The notes beneath the pieces were generated by a model that worked only from the letters and a program-made list of their open reading frames with translations, had not been told where the DNA came from and did not search any database. Below are positions 32,307 through 40,127 of a stretch of 64,000 nt of DNA, one piece after another. This DNA comes from an uncultured Alteromonadaceae bacterium. Lineage in GTDB: Bacteria; Pseudomonadota; Gammaproteobacteria; Enterobacterales; Alteromonadaceae. The translations under genes were made by a program, and so were the position numbers. The first letter of the stretch is position 1, and the number at the start of each line of letters is the position of its first letter. The stretch spans positions 1 to 64,000 of the forward strand of contig CANMXU010000009.1 in the NCBI GenBank assembly GCA_947501935.1, written 5' to 3'.

Positions 32307-33299
32307 ATGTCAACGATAAGAGATGTTGCTAAAGAAGTAGGATGCTCCACCGCAACCGTTTCTCGTGCGCTTAGCAACCCAGAAAAAGTATCAAAAGCCA
32401 GCTTAAAACGTATACATACTGCCATAGATAAATTGCAGTATCGTCCGAATATGTTGTCGCAGCAGTTTCGTAATAAACAAGCCAAAACCATTGTTATTCT
32501 GGTGCCTGATATTGCCAATTTATTTTTTAGTACCGTTATCAGCGGTATTGAAAATGTTGCGCAAAACAAAGGCTTTAATGTTTTACTTGGCGATACTCGC
32601 GACTCGTCAGAGCGCGAAGCCAACTTTGTGAAGCTGGTAGAAACTAAACAGGCAGACGGCATAATTCAGCTACGCCCTTATAGTGAAGACAGTTTATTAC
32701 CACGAAAATTTGTCACTGCGGTAAATGCCTGTGGCTGTGAAAATACTCCCTACCCATCAGTACGTATTGATAACATTGACGCGGCACGCCAAGTGACCGA
32801 GTATTTGATATCACTGGGTCATAAAAAAATAGGCATTATCTCTGGACTAAACGATAACCCTCATACCATAGATCGCATGCAAGGTTACCTGTTGGCTTTA
32901 GCTGATGCTGGTATCGAATTTGATAAAAACCTGGTTGCAGAAGGTGATTTCAATTTATGGTCAGGCCTTAATGCTAGCGATCATTTTGCCCGCATGGAAG
33001 AACCACCAACTGCCATTGTAAGTATGAATGATGAAATGGCCATTGGTGCAATGAAGGGCTTAAAATCAAAAGGTTTCCGCATTCCAGAAGACATTTCTAT
33101 TACCGGCTTTGATGATAATCCTTTTTCTAAGTATTGCGATCCACCATTAACGACCGTGGCTCAACCTGCGGAAAAACTCGGTGAAAAAGCCGCACAATTA
33201 CTCTTTCAATTAATTGAAGGTGAATCAGAAAAACAAAGCGAATTTGTCTTACCTATAGACTTTATTATTCGTCAAAGTACAGCGCCTCCTAAAAAGTAG
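32307..33299 (+). CDS. LacI-family regulator of the mannan locus
   Basis: 330 residues. The N-terminal helix-turn-helix (residues 3-24: 'IRDVAKEVGCSTATVSRALS') and hinge 'YRPNMLSQQFRNK' are typical of LacI/GalR proteins, followed by a periplasmic-binding-like sensor domain ('IVILVPDIANLFFSTVISGIE' start, 'RIDNIDAARQVTEYLISLGH', 'ITGFDDNPFSKYCDPPLTTV'). It should bind the CG-centred palindromes seen upstream of the mannan genes and let go when a manno-oligosaccharide or mannose derivative binds. It is divergent from the symporter operon and followed by the mannose isomerase and pgi genes, with an operator in between. The operator match to this protein is inferred from proximity. Confidence 0.92.
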   Translation: MSTIRDVAKEVGCSTATVSRALSNPEKVSKASLKRIHTAIDKLQYRPNMLSQQFRNKQAKTIVILVPDIANLFFSTVISGIENVAQNKGFNVLLGDTRDSSEREANFVKLVETKQADGIIQLRPYSEDSLLPRKFVTAVNACGCENTPYPSVRIDNIDAARQVTEYLISLGHKKIGIISGLNDNPHTIDRMQGYLLALADAGIEFDKNLVAEGDFNLWSGLNASDHFARMEEPPTAIVSMNDEMAIGAMKGLKSKGFRIPEDISITGFDDNPFSKYCDPPLTTVAQPAEKLGEKAAQLLFQLIEGESEKQSEFVLPIDFIIRQSTAPPKK

Positions 33300-33389
33300 C
33301 CCAAATTTATTTGGTCTATTTAGCTAAATTTATACTGTAGTTAACAAACTTCTTTATGATAAAAAGTAAAGAAGTATTGCATTGAAATA

Positions 33390-33403
33390 TGTAACGGGTT
33401 ACA
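33390..33403. promoter_or_regulatory. Operator before the mannose isomerase-pgi pair
   Basis: TGTAACGGGTTACA matches 13 of 14 consensus positions with one central change. It ends 56 bp before the isomerase start, so that gene pair should have its own controlled promoter. Confidence 0.7.
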
Positions 33404-33459
33404 TTGCAAATCATAATTAACTTAATAAATATTTTAAGCGCCATTATTGTTGCTTAAAA

Positions 33460-34617
33460 ATGCTAAATATGACCATTTCAAACCATCTAATTAACGTTAC
33501 CCACAGACTACAATCATGGATGCAAAATGACGCATTACCCTTTTGGACCACGGTTGGTATAAACGATAGCAACGGCAGCGTTTATGAAAGACTATTAAAC
33601 AATGGTCAACCTGATACCTGTGCTGACAACAGAACTCGAGTACAAGCAAGGCAAGCTTTCGTTTTTTCTTCCGCTGCCCATCATGGCTGGCTTCCCAATG
33701 CGTTACCTGTGGTGGCTAATATCGTTAATTTTATGGAAAAATCAGCTAAGCCTAGCCAAAATGAAAGTGGTTATGCTCATTTATTATCTGCCGATGGCAA
33801 CATTATAGATGCAAAGTTTGATGCTTATGATTTCGCCTTTTATATTCTAGCCTGTGCACATCGTTATCAAGCGTTTGGTGATTTACATGCCTTGCACCAA
33901 ATTAATCAACTAACCGAGTTAATGGATTATAAATTCAAACAAGCCCCTGGCGGTTGGATGGAAGGTAATTATGACTGTGAAATTCGCCGTCAAAATCCGC
34001 ATATGCATTTATTTGAAGCCTTTATGGCTTGTTATAAAGTGACCAATCACGGCAAGTGGTTAGCGCGCGCAGGGGAAATATTTACCTTATTTGAAACAGT
34101 TTTTTATGACAGCGAACACCAAGTGGTGCTCGAGTTTTTTGACCATAACTGGCAGCCTATTGCAGAGCAAGCGGCTGAGCCAGGGCATATGTTTGAATGG
34201 GTGTGGTTATTACGTGAATACCAAGCATTAACAGGCACTCCCGTTGACCACTACTGTAATGCACTTTATCAAAAAGCCTTTGACCAAGGCCGTGACAAAA
34301 ACTCAGGGTTAGTTTTTGATCAAACCAATAATCACGGTATTAGTAGCACAGGTACTAAACGCTGCTGGCCGCTAACCGAATTAATTAAAGCGAGTCTGGC
34401 TCAAGCAAATGCTGGAGATCACTTCGGTGAAGCCAACGCGGCACAGGCTATCGAATTATTATTTGAATTTTACTTATCCAGCAATGTAACCGGTTGCTAT
34501 TTTGACCAAGTTGATCGTAATAATCAGGTGATCACCAGCTTTGCCCCAGCAAGTACGCTTTATCACATCATGGTCGCAACAACGGAAGCGGTAAGGTACT
34601 GCCAAAATAAAGTTTAA
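33460..34617 (+). CDS. AGE-family D-mannose isomerase candidate
   Basis: 385 residues (ATG 33469 is a possible alternative start; no good ribosome site decides). The (alpha/alpha)6-barrel features of the N-acylglucosamine 2-epimerase superfamily are present: 'NRTRVQARQAFVFSSAAHHGW', 'NPHMHLFEAFMACYKVT', 'EPGHMFEWVWLLREYQ', 'TKRCWPLTELIKASLAQA' and 'APASTLYHIMVATTEAVRY'. This pattern fits mannose isomerase/YihS-like enzymes that turn mannose into fructose. It has the superfamily fold of the epimerase at 16152-17423 but a different subgroup. It is cytoplasmic and stands 48 nt before pgi, so both should be co-transcribed. A GlcNAc 2-epimerase activity is less likely in this setting. Confidence 0.82.
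   Translation: MLNMTISNHLINVTHRLQSWMQNDALPFWTTVGINDSNGSVYERLLNNGQPDTCADNRTRVQARQAFVFSSAAHHGWLPNALPVVANIVNFMEKSAKPSQNESGYAHLLSADGNIIDAKFDAYDFAFYILACAHRYQAFGDLHALHQINQLTELMDYKFKQAPGGWMEGNYDCEIRRQNPHMHLFEAFMACYKVTNHGKWLARAGEIFTLFETVFYDSEHQVVLEFFDHNWQPIAEQAAEPGHMFEWVWLLREYQALTGTPVDHYCNALYQKAFDQGRDKNSGLVFDQTNNHGISSTGTKRCWPLTELIKASLAQANAGDHFGEANAAQAIELLFEFYLSSNVTGCYFDQVDRNNQVITSFAPASTLYHIMVATTEAVRYCQNKV
34485..34498. promoter_or_regulatory. Operator-like sequence inside the isomerase gene
   Basis: TGTAACCGGTTGCT matches 12 of 14 consensus positions but lies in coding sequence (Asn-Val-Thr-Gly-Cys), 168 bp before pgi. It may be chance or a roadblock or auxiliary operator for pgi. Confidence 0.3.
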
Positions 34618-34665
34618 TTTACATTTGCACCCGTTTTATTTAGTACAAAAAGTTATAGGTAATTT

Positions 34666-36318
34666 ATGAATAACAGAACCTCTTTAAACAGCTGGCAAGC
34701 ACTGGTTGAACACGCTAAAGCGATGAAGTCTCAACATATGAATGATTTATTTGCCCAAGACCAGCAGCGCTTTGACAAATTTTCCATTGAGTTACCGAGC
34801 TTATTACTCGACTATTCTAAAAATTTACTTACCGAAGAAACCTTAAACAAGTTAGTAGCATTAGCTCAAGAAACAGAAGTAACGCATTGGCGTGAAAAAA
34901 TGTTTGCTGGTGAGCGCATTAATAGCACCGAGAATCGGGCGGTATTACATACCGCCCTGCGCGGATCAACCGCTGATGATATTGTCATTAATGGCGACAA
35001 TGTTAACGAGCAAGTGCAAGCTACTTTAAATAAAATGCAGTCGTTCTGCCATGAGGTTCGCGCTGGCCACAGGCAAGGCTATACCGGCAAGCGCATTACT
35101 GATGTCGTTAATATTGGCGTTGGTGGTTCAAACTTAGGCCCACAAATGGTGACCGAAGCGCTGAAGCAATTCAGTGATGACAGCTTGAAAATTCATTATG
35201 TTTCCAATATTGACGGCACTCAAATTGCTGAGGTATTGCGTCCATTGAACCCTGAAAAAGTATTATTTATTGTTTCCAGCAAAACTTTTACTACCACAGA
35301 AACCATGCTTAATGCCAACACTGCAAGAAAGTGGTTGGTATCAGCCGCTTTTGATCAACATGCAGTGGCCAAACATTTTGTCGCGGTAAGTGCCAATAAA
35401 ACCAACGCCATTGATTTTGGTATTGCTGCCGATAATATTTTTGATATGTGGGACTGGGTTGGTGGCCGTTTTTCATTATGGTCAGCCATTGGTTTGCCGA
35501 TTGCATTAGATATGGGCTTTGATAAATTTTTAGCCATATTGCAGGGTGCGAAAGAAATGGATCAACATTTTTTGGCAGCGCCATTAAGCGAAAATGCACC
35601 GGTGATATTAGCCTTGCTAAGTGTTTGGAACTGCACTTTCTTAGGCGCACAATCTCAAGCAATTTTACCCTATGATCAGGCACTACATAAATTTTCAGCC
35701 TATATGCAACAAGCCGAAATGGAAAGCAATGGTAAATCGGTTAGCTGGCAAGGTGAAGCGATTAATTATGCCACGGTGCCTTCAATTTGGGGTGAACTCG
35801 GCATTAACGGCCAACATGCCTTTTATCAATATTTGCATCAAAGTAATAACGTGGTACCTGCTGACTTTATTGGCTCGGTGGAGAGTGTAACTCCGGTGAA
35901 AGGCCACCATGAAACCTTAATGGCCAACTTTTTTGCTCAAACTCAGGCCTTAATGTCTGGAGTGAATGAAAGCCAAGTACGCGCTGATTTAAAAGCTAAA
36001 GGTCGCAATGACGACTACATTAATAAAGTCGCAGTTCATAAGGTGCATCAGGGTAACCGCCCAAGTAATAGTATTTTAATGAAGCGTTTGTCTCCACATG
36101 CACTGGGGAGTTTAATTGCTTTGTATGAGCACAAAATATTTGTGCAAGGCATTCTTTTGCAAATATGTTCATTTGACCAGTGGGGCGTTGAATTAGGTAA
36201 AGGTTTAGCCAATACCATACAGGCAGAATTAGCGAGTAATGAAATAAACAGCCAGCACGACAGCTCAACTTTAGGCTTGCTCAACTTTTTTAAAGCAGAA
36301 CAGCAAAAGGTCACTTAA
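34666..36318 (+). CDS. pgi: Glucose-6-phosphate isomerase
   Basis: 550 residues, full length for bacterial PGI. Conserved blocks are visible: 'GERINSTENRAVLHTALR', 'VVNIGVGGSNLGPQMVTEAL', 'IVSSKTFTTTETM', 'WDWVGGRFSLWSAIGLPIAL' and 'FDQWGVELGKGLA' (the last two are the PROSITE-type PGI signatures). It interconverts glucose 6-phosphate and fructose 6-phosphate in the cytoplasm. In this locus it would channel glucose freed by the GH130 phosphorylase. The gene follows the mannose isomerase by 48 nt. No terminator is evident between its stop and the next gene. Confidence 0.96.
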   Translation: MNNRTSLNSWQALVEHAKAMKSQHMNDLFAQDQQRFDKFSIELPSLLLDYSKNLLTEETLNKLVALAQETEVTHWREKMFAGERINSTENRAVLHTALRGSTADDIVINGDNVNEQVQATLNKMQSFCHEVRAGHRQGYTGKRITDVVNIGVGGSNLGPQMVTEALKQFSDDSLKIHYVSNIDGTQIAEVLRPLNPEKVLFIVSSKTFTTTETMLNANTARKWLVSAAFDQHAVAKHFVAVSANKTNAIDFGIAADNIFDMWDWVGGRFSLWSAIGLPIALDMGFDKFLAILQGAKEMDQHFLAAPLSENAPVILALLSVWNCTFLGAQSQAILPYDQALHKFSAYMQQAEMESNGKSVSWQGEAINYATVPSIWGELGINGQHAFYQYLHQSNNVVPADFIGSVESVTPVKGHHETLMANFFAQTQALMSGVNESQVRADLKAKGRNDDYINKVAVHKVHQGNRPSNSILMKRLSPHALGSLIALYEHKIFVQGILLQICSFDQWGVELGKGLANTIQAELASNEINSQHDSSTLGLLNFFKAEQQKVT

Positions 36319-36460
36319 ACTGTATTAATACCGGTGAATATCAAGGGATAGTATCGGTAGGTATTGAGTGGGGACAGTGTTTCCCACTTACAGTACGAAC
36401 AAATAGCTATAATAGGGAATAAGCTTATTGAGTAAAAATTCTAGCAAGAAGGATAAGTTG

Positions 36461-37546
36461 ATGCATAACCTGAAAACAGCACGGGCTTTTACAACTTCAT
36501 TTTATCTGATGATACTATTATTGTTATTTACTGCAAACGAGGTGAAGGCACTCAATATAACCCTGATCAACCCAGACAAACCCGGTCGCCCCTTCTGGGA
36601 TTTATGCACAGAAATAGCCCAAGCAGCCGCAGAAGATTTACAAATAAACTTAGAAGTTATTTACGGAGGTGGTGATCGCTTCTCCAATCAAGACGTTATT
36701 CAACACTTATCACTCACCGACAAAAACATTGATTACCTAATTTTCTTGCCTAGAGAAGGTAATGCGCTGCAGTCGTTTACTACATTAGAAAAAGCCAAAA
36801 TCCCATTTATCACTTTAGAAAGAGCTATTGAAGCAAATGAATTTTCTGCGTTTGGTCACCCCAAAAAGCGCTTCAAATATTGGATAGACGACGTACATTA
36901 TGATGATAGCCAAGCAGGAAAGTTATTAACTAAAGCGTTAATTAATAAAAGCCGATCGCAGGGCATTAAACATCAATATATTACCGCTTTAAATGGCGAC
37001 CACAGCGCCATATCTTCTAAGCGTGAGCAAGGTTTAAGGCTTGCCTTAGAAAAAAACACTAGCTTAAATCAAATTATTTATACCATGTGGCACCCTGTCA
37101 AAGCAGAGCAACAAACGCCTTATATTTTGAAACGATACCCTAATACCAATATTTTTTGGGCTGCTTCAGACGAACTCGCCCTTGCCGCATATGCTGCATT
37201 AATTAAATCAAAAAACCAACAAGTAGTTACAGGCGGAATTGGTGGTACGCCCAGCGCAATTAATTCCATTAAAAAAGGCCAATTAACAGCGACAGTAGGC
37301 GGGCATTATATGCAAGTTGCTTGGGCACTTATTAAAGCTTATGACCATAGTAAAGGCATTAACAACCACTACATTGATCAAGGCATTCCTTTTAACTTAG
37401 TTACCGGTGAAAATGTTCAAGACTACAACGCCTTAACGGCAAAACCTAATTGGAGAAATGTTGACTTTACTGACTATTCACTATTTTTAAACCCAAAACT
37501 AGACCAGTATAATTTTAGCTTAGAAAGTATTATAAAAGCGCTGTAA
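36461..37546 (+). CDS. Periplasmic sugar-binding-like protein (LacI-type PBP fold), no ABC partner
   Basis: About 361 residues from ATG 36461, chosen because AAGGA lies 7 nt upstream; TTG 36428 has no such site. A signal peptide (hydrophobic stretch to 'ANEVKAL') is followed by a two-lobed periplasmic-binding domain: 'ITLINPDKPGRPFWDLC', 'DYLIFLPREGNA', 'IPFITLERAI', 'YDDSQAGKLLTKALI', 'ALNGDHSAISSKREQGLRLAL' and 'WAASDELALAAYAAL'. No ATPase or permease gene is near. It could feed a sensor histidine kinase or a remote transporter. It lies downstream of pgi in the same direction, so it may belong to the sugar region, but no operator box precedes it. Confidence 0.8.
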   Translation: MHNLKTARAFTTSFYLMILLLLFTANEVKALNITLINPDKPGRPFWDLCTEIAQAAAEDLQINLEVIYGGGDRFSNQDVIQHLSLTDKNIDYLIFLPREGNALQSFTTLEKAKIPFITLERAIEANEFSAFGHPKKRFKYWIDDVHYDDSQAGKLLTKALINKSRSQGIKHQYITALNGDHSAISSKREQGLRLALEKNTSLNQIIYTMWHPVKAEQQTPYILKRYPNTNIFWAASDELALAAYAALIKSKNQQVVTGGIGGTPSAINSIKKGQLTATVGGHYMQVAWALIKAYDHSKGINNHYIDQGIPFNLVTGENVQDYNALTAKPNWRNVDFTDYSLFLNPKLDQYNFSLESIIKAL

Positions 37547-37631
37547 TAGCTGCTCGGCATTTATTAGTAGCTCGTACTTAAATGCAATAAAACAGGCAAG
37601 TTTAAAAATTATCGTCATGAATTCATACCCT

Positions 37632-37659
37632 CACTTTTTTATAAGTCATCAAAAAAGTG
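37632..37659. terminator. A/T hairpin between convergent genes
   Basis: CACTTTTTT (37632-37640) pairs with AAAAAAGTG (37651-37659), loop of 10. It sits directly next to the stop of the minus-strand phosphatase-like gene and about 85 bp after the solute-binding gene, and can serve both strands. Confidence 0.55.
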
Positions 37660-37661
37660 GG

Positions 37662-38708
37662 TTATTTGGTTTTATATAAACATCGTGTTGGCAACGCTTT
37701 TTGTCCAACTAAACTGGCCACCGTAAACGGGTTAGCTTGCGCTTTTTTATCAAAAATTACGCCGACTACATCACTTAAGTTTTTATCTCCTAAAGCATTT
37801 ATTCGCCAAAGGTTGCTTACAGTTTTTTGCTTAGGCTGATCAAAGCAAGTTTCATAAGTATCGCCATGCACAACCAAAACAGGCTTCTTATATGCCTTAG
37901 CCAGCTGCGTTATATGCTCTCTAATTAACTTAAAAGCATCACACTTGCTGCGCTGCTCAAAACTACAGGCGATATTATATTTTAAGTTTCGTGGATGATA
38001 AATATCCGCTTGAAAAGCAACCACTATAGCTGCGCTATTTTCTGCTACTTGAAATGCTTGATTAAGCCAAGTTAGGTTATTTTTATCACGTTGGTTCGCG
38101 GCTAATAATGTTTGGTCAAAATCTGACTTTAAGACTTCAATTCGGCCATTAGCACTGCCGGGAATATGCAAGGTGGTAAAAAGTAGTTGGTTGATTTGCC
38201 AGCGCGCATTTTCTTCAACACCGTTTTGTCGAACTAAACCTTGAATATCTCGGCTGAGTTCAAGCCCTTTTCCGGCAAAAAAATGCTTTTTCAAAAAGCG
38301 CAGCCGCTCTAATTCATCAAATCGTGTTTGCAGCTTATCTCGGTCGCAATCTGTCCAGTCGTTATCACCTGGAGTGTACACTAAACGATGTGGGTATAAA
38401 TTTAGGAGCTGCTCTCGACTTGCCAACAAATTTGCATTGGTACACGCCTGTCCGCCTGGCTTGAAATCGCCAACATGAATAAGTACTTCCGGCAGAGTCA
38501 CTTGTAGTTGTTGATAAATAGCCCCCGATGGCGGCGTTAGCAAGGCCGCTTCTTTCTCTGAATACGGCATATCGCCTATCACGGCAAAGTTAACCACTTC
38601 AGAGTTGTTTATTACAGGCTCTTGCTTTGTACTCTCACAGCCAGAAATAACACTAACAACGGCAATAAATAAAACTATAAAAGTTAAATGGCGGTAGTTA
38701 TTTTTCAC
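37662..38708 (-). CDS. Metallophosphoesterase-like lipoprotein
   Basis: 348 residues starting at GTG 38708, with AGGGAAG about 5 nt upstream. A lipobox (SVISGCES, cysteine near residue 24) is followed by calcineurin-like phosphoesterase motifs: 'FAVIGDMPYSEKE' (first metal Asp, though the usual DxH is DMP here), 'VLIHVGDFKPGGQAC' (GD block), 'LVYTPGDNDWTDCD' (in place of GNHE) and 'KPVLVVHGDTYETCF' (GHxH-like). The altered motifs put it in the divergent group of marine metallophosphoesterases and leave catalytic activity open. It acts outside the cytoplasm. Six cysteines may form disulfides. No functional link to neighbours. Confidence 0.75.
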   Translation of the reverse strand: MKNNYRHLTFIVLFIAVVSVISGCESTKQEPVINNSEVVNFAVIGDMPYSEKEAALLTPPSGAIYQQLQVTLPEVLIHVGDFKPGGQACTNANLLASREQLLNLYPHRLVYTPGDNDWTDCDRDKLQTRFDELERLRFLKKHFFAGKGLELSRDIQGLVRQNGVEENARWQINQLLFTTLHIPGSANGRIEVLKSDFDQTLLAANQRDKNNLTWLNQAFQVAENSAAIVVAFQADIYHPRNLKYNIACSFEQRSKCDAFKLIREHITQLAKAYKKPVLVVHGDTYETCFDQPKQKTVSNLWRINALGDKNLSDVVGVIFDKKAQANPFTVASLVGQKALPTRCLYKTK

Positions 38709-38953
38709 TATTACTTCCCTTTAATGTGAATATTAAAACTTAAATTAGTCTTTATTAACAAAGCCCTATTTTCGTATATTTAATTTACCTAAAAGCAAAA
38801 CTAAACGCTATCGCTAGTTATTTTATTCTCTGTAATTCGTTGGTAAAAATTCATTAACAAAAAAATTAAAACATCTGAGAGATACTTTTAATTTTCTTAT
38901 TTTTGCGTGCTACACTTAAGTTTATAACCTGCTCTTTTTAATTGAGAAATGCC

Positions 38954-39700
38954 ATGAATAAACGCCTTTTAGTTGCTTGCTTCCTTTTTGCCTGTGGTAG
39001 TAATTTAGTTAAAGCCAATGACCTTGAACAAGGTATTTACGAATTGAACCGTGGAGAATTTAAAGCTGCCATTGCTCAGTTTGAACCATTACTGGAAGAG
39101 AAATATTCCCCTGCACAATATCAAATGGGGCTAATGTATTTAAACGGTTGGGGAGTGCAAAAGTCACCACAAAAAGCATTTGAATTATTCTCACTTTCAG
39201 CGACTCAGAATTATCCTGATGCTTTGTTTGAATTAGCCAATATGTATAGTGAGGGTATAACCACTAATAAAGATTTAAAAACAGCATTTACCTTAATGGA
39301 AAAAGCCGCCAATAAAAACTTGGCTAGAGCCCAATTTAATTTAGCGGTGATGTATTATAACGGTGAAGGTACCACTCAAGATGACTTGAAGGCTTCAAGG
39401 TGGTATCAAAAAGCTGCCGACCAAAATTATGCTTTAGCGCAATACAATTTAGCTTTAATGTATTACGAAGGACGTGGCGTAGAAAAAAGCACAAAAATGT
39501 CATATATCTGGAATATTATCGCCGCACAAAACGGCTATGCTGATGCGGCCAAAAGCCGAGATATGGATGAACATAAACTCAACGTTACTGATATTGAAGT
39601 AGCCCGTGATGAAGCCAGACGTTTGTATCGAAAAATAGTAGACCAAGCTGAATTAAAAGCCCGCATTGCGAATCAGAAAAAAGATAACCTAGCGCTATAA
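38954..39700 (+). CDS. Sel1-repeat (SLR) periplasmic protein
   Basis: About 248 residues from ATG 38954 (TTG 38942 is less likely: it adds charged residues before the signal). A signal peptide ends near 'LVKAND'. Four or five Sel1-like repeats of about 36 residues follow, with the typical 'A.yqMGLMYLNGWGVQKS..KAFELFSLSA' spacing; the best are near residues 50-85, 120-155 and 158-190. Such repeats form a helical solenoid for protein contacts. The C-terminal 60 residues are charged and helical. The partner is unknown and the gene stands alone. Confidence 0.85.
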   Translation: MNKRLLVACFLFACGSNLVKANDLEQGIYELNRGEFKAAIAQFEPLLEEKYSPAQYQMGLMYLNGWGVQKSPQKAFELFSLSATQNYPDALFELANMYSEGITTNKDLKTAFTLMEKAANKNLARAQFNLAVMYYNGEGTTQDDLKASRWYQKAADQNYALAQYNLALMYYEGRGVEKSTKMSYIWNIIAAQNGYADAAKSRDMDEHKLNVTDIEVARDEARRLYRKIVDQAELKARIANQKKDNLAL

Positions 39701-39762
39701 ATTTCACTTTTCAGGGCTCATTTTAATATCAATAAAAGTCCTTACTTAAAGCAAGGTTAAAC

Positions 39763-39804
39763 TTGATCCAAATCAGCAAAAGATGATGACACCTTTATTA
39801 TACT
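39763..39804 (+). promoter_or_regulatory. FNR/Anr-type box and sigma70 -10 before a small membrane protein
   Basis: TTGATCCAAATCAG (39763-39776) fits the FNR consensus TTGAT-N4-ATCAA except for the last base. TATACT (39799-39804) makes a -10 element; a start about 7 nt later places the box centre at about -41.5, the classic class II FNR activation position. Confidence 0.6.
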
Positions 39805-39832
39805 GACCTTAGTGTAATTGGAGGTGTTAATC

Positions 39833-39961
39833 ATGAACTTAATCGAAATGTTTTTAAATGATCCTGTAGTATTAATTTCTTTCACAGGCTTAGCTGTTGT
39901 TGTTGGTATTTGTGCATTTTATGTATGGTTTTTCTTTAGAAATATCGACCAAAATAAATAA
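39833..39961 (+). CDS. 42-residue single-span membrane protein (DUF3149-like)
   Basis: The gene is short but well supported: GGAGG lies 8 nt before ATG 39833 and the frame closes at TAA 39959-39961. The product has a short acidic/polar start (MNLIEMFLNDP), one hydrophobic helix of about 22 residues (VVLISFTGLAVVVGIC then AFYVWFFF) and a short basic/polar end (RNIDQNK). Size and pattern ('DP..L.SF..L..V..I..FYVWFF.RN') recall the DUF3149 family of tiny inner-membrane proteins in gammaproteobacteria, function unknown. An FNR-type box upstream suggests induction at low oxygen, so a role as a small accessory subunit of a respiratory complex is possible but unproven. Confidence 0.8.
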   Translation: MNLIEMFLNDPVVLISFTGLAVVVGICAFYVWFFFRNIDQNK

Positions 39962-40016
39962 ACAGTTGTTTTCAAAAGAAAGTCGACTTAGCAGTAGCAA
40001 AGTTGTTTCAACTACA

Positions 40017-40052
40017 ATACCAACTGAACTAATTCATACTTCAATTGGTATT
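40017..40052 (+). terminator. Hairpin after the small membrane protein gene
   Basis: AATACCAA (40017-40024) pairs with TTGGTATT (40045-40052), flanked by further TGAA/TTCA pairing. A TTTTTT run comes about 20 nt later (40070-40075). A weak terminator candidate. Confidence 0.35.
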
Positions 40053-40127
40053 AGTATTGCTCGTGGGCTTTTTTGAGTGGTTAGGTTAAACTAATCCCTT
40101 GTTCCTATATTCCTTCATTTCTTTGAC

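Noticed and set aside
32294-32662. A 122-codon open frame antisense to the LacI-family gene
   Set aside because: It overlaps the DNA-binding domain of the regulator and carries no recognisable motif.
34485-34498. Operator-like box inside the mannose isomerase gene as a real pgi operator
   Set aside because: It is in coding sequence with two mismatches and no promoter elements next to it; listed only at low confidence.
35309-35683. A 124-codon open frame antisense to pgi
   Set aside because: It lies wholly inside a strongly conserved gene and has no family features; it is a shadow of pgi codon use.
39763-39776. CRP site reading of the FNR-type box
   Set aside because: The half-sites are TTGAT/ATCAG with a 4-bp spacer, which fits FNR and not the TGTGA-N6-TCACA pattern of CRP.
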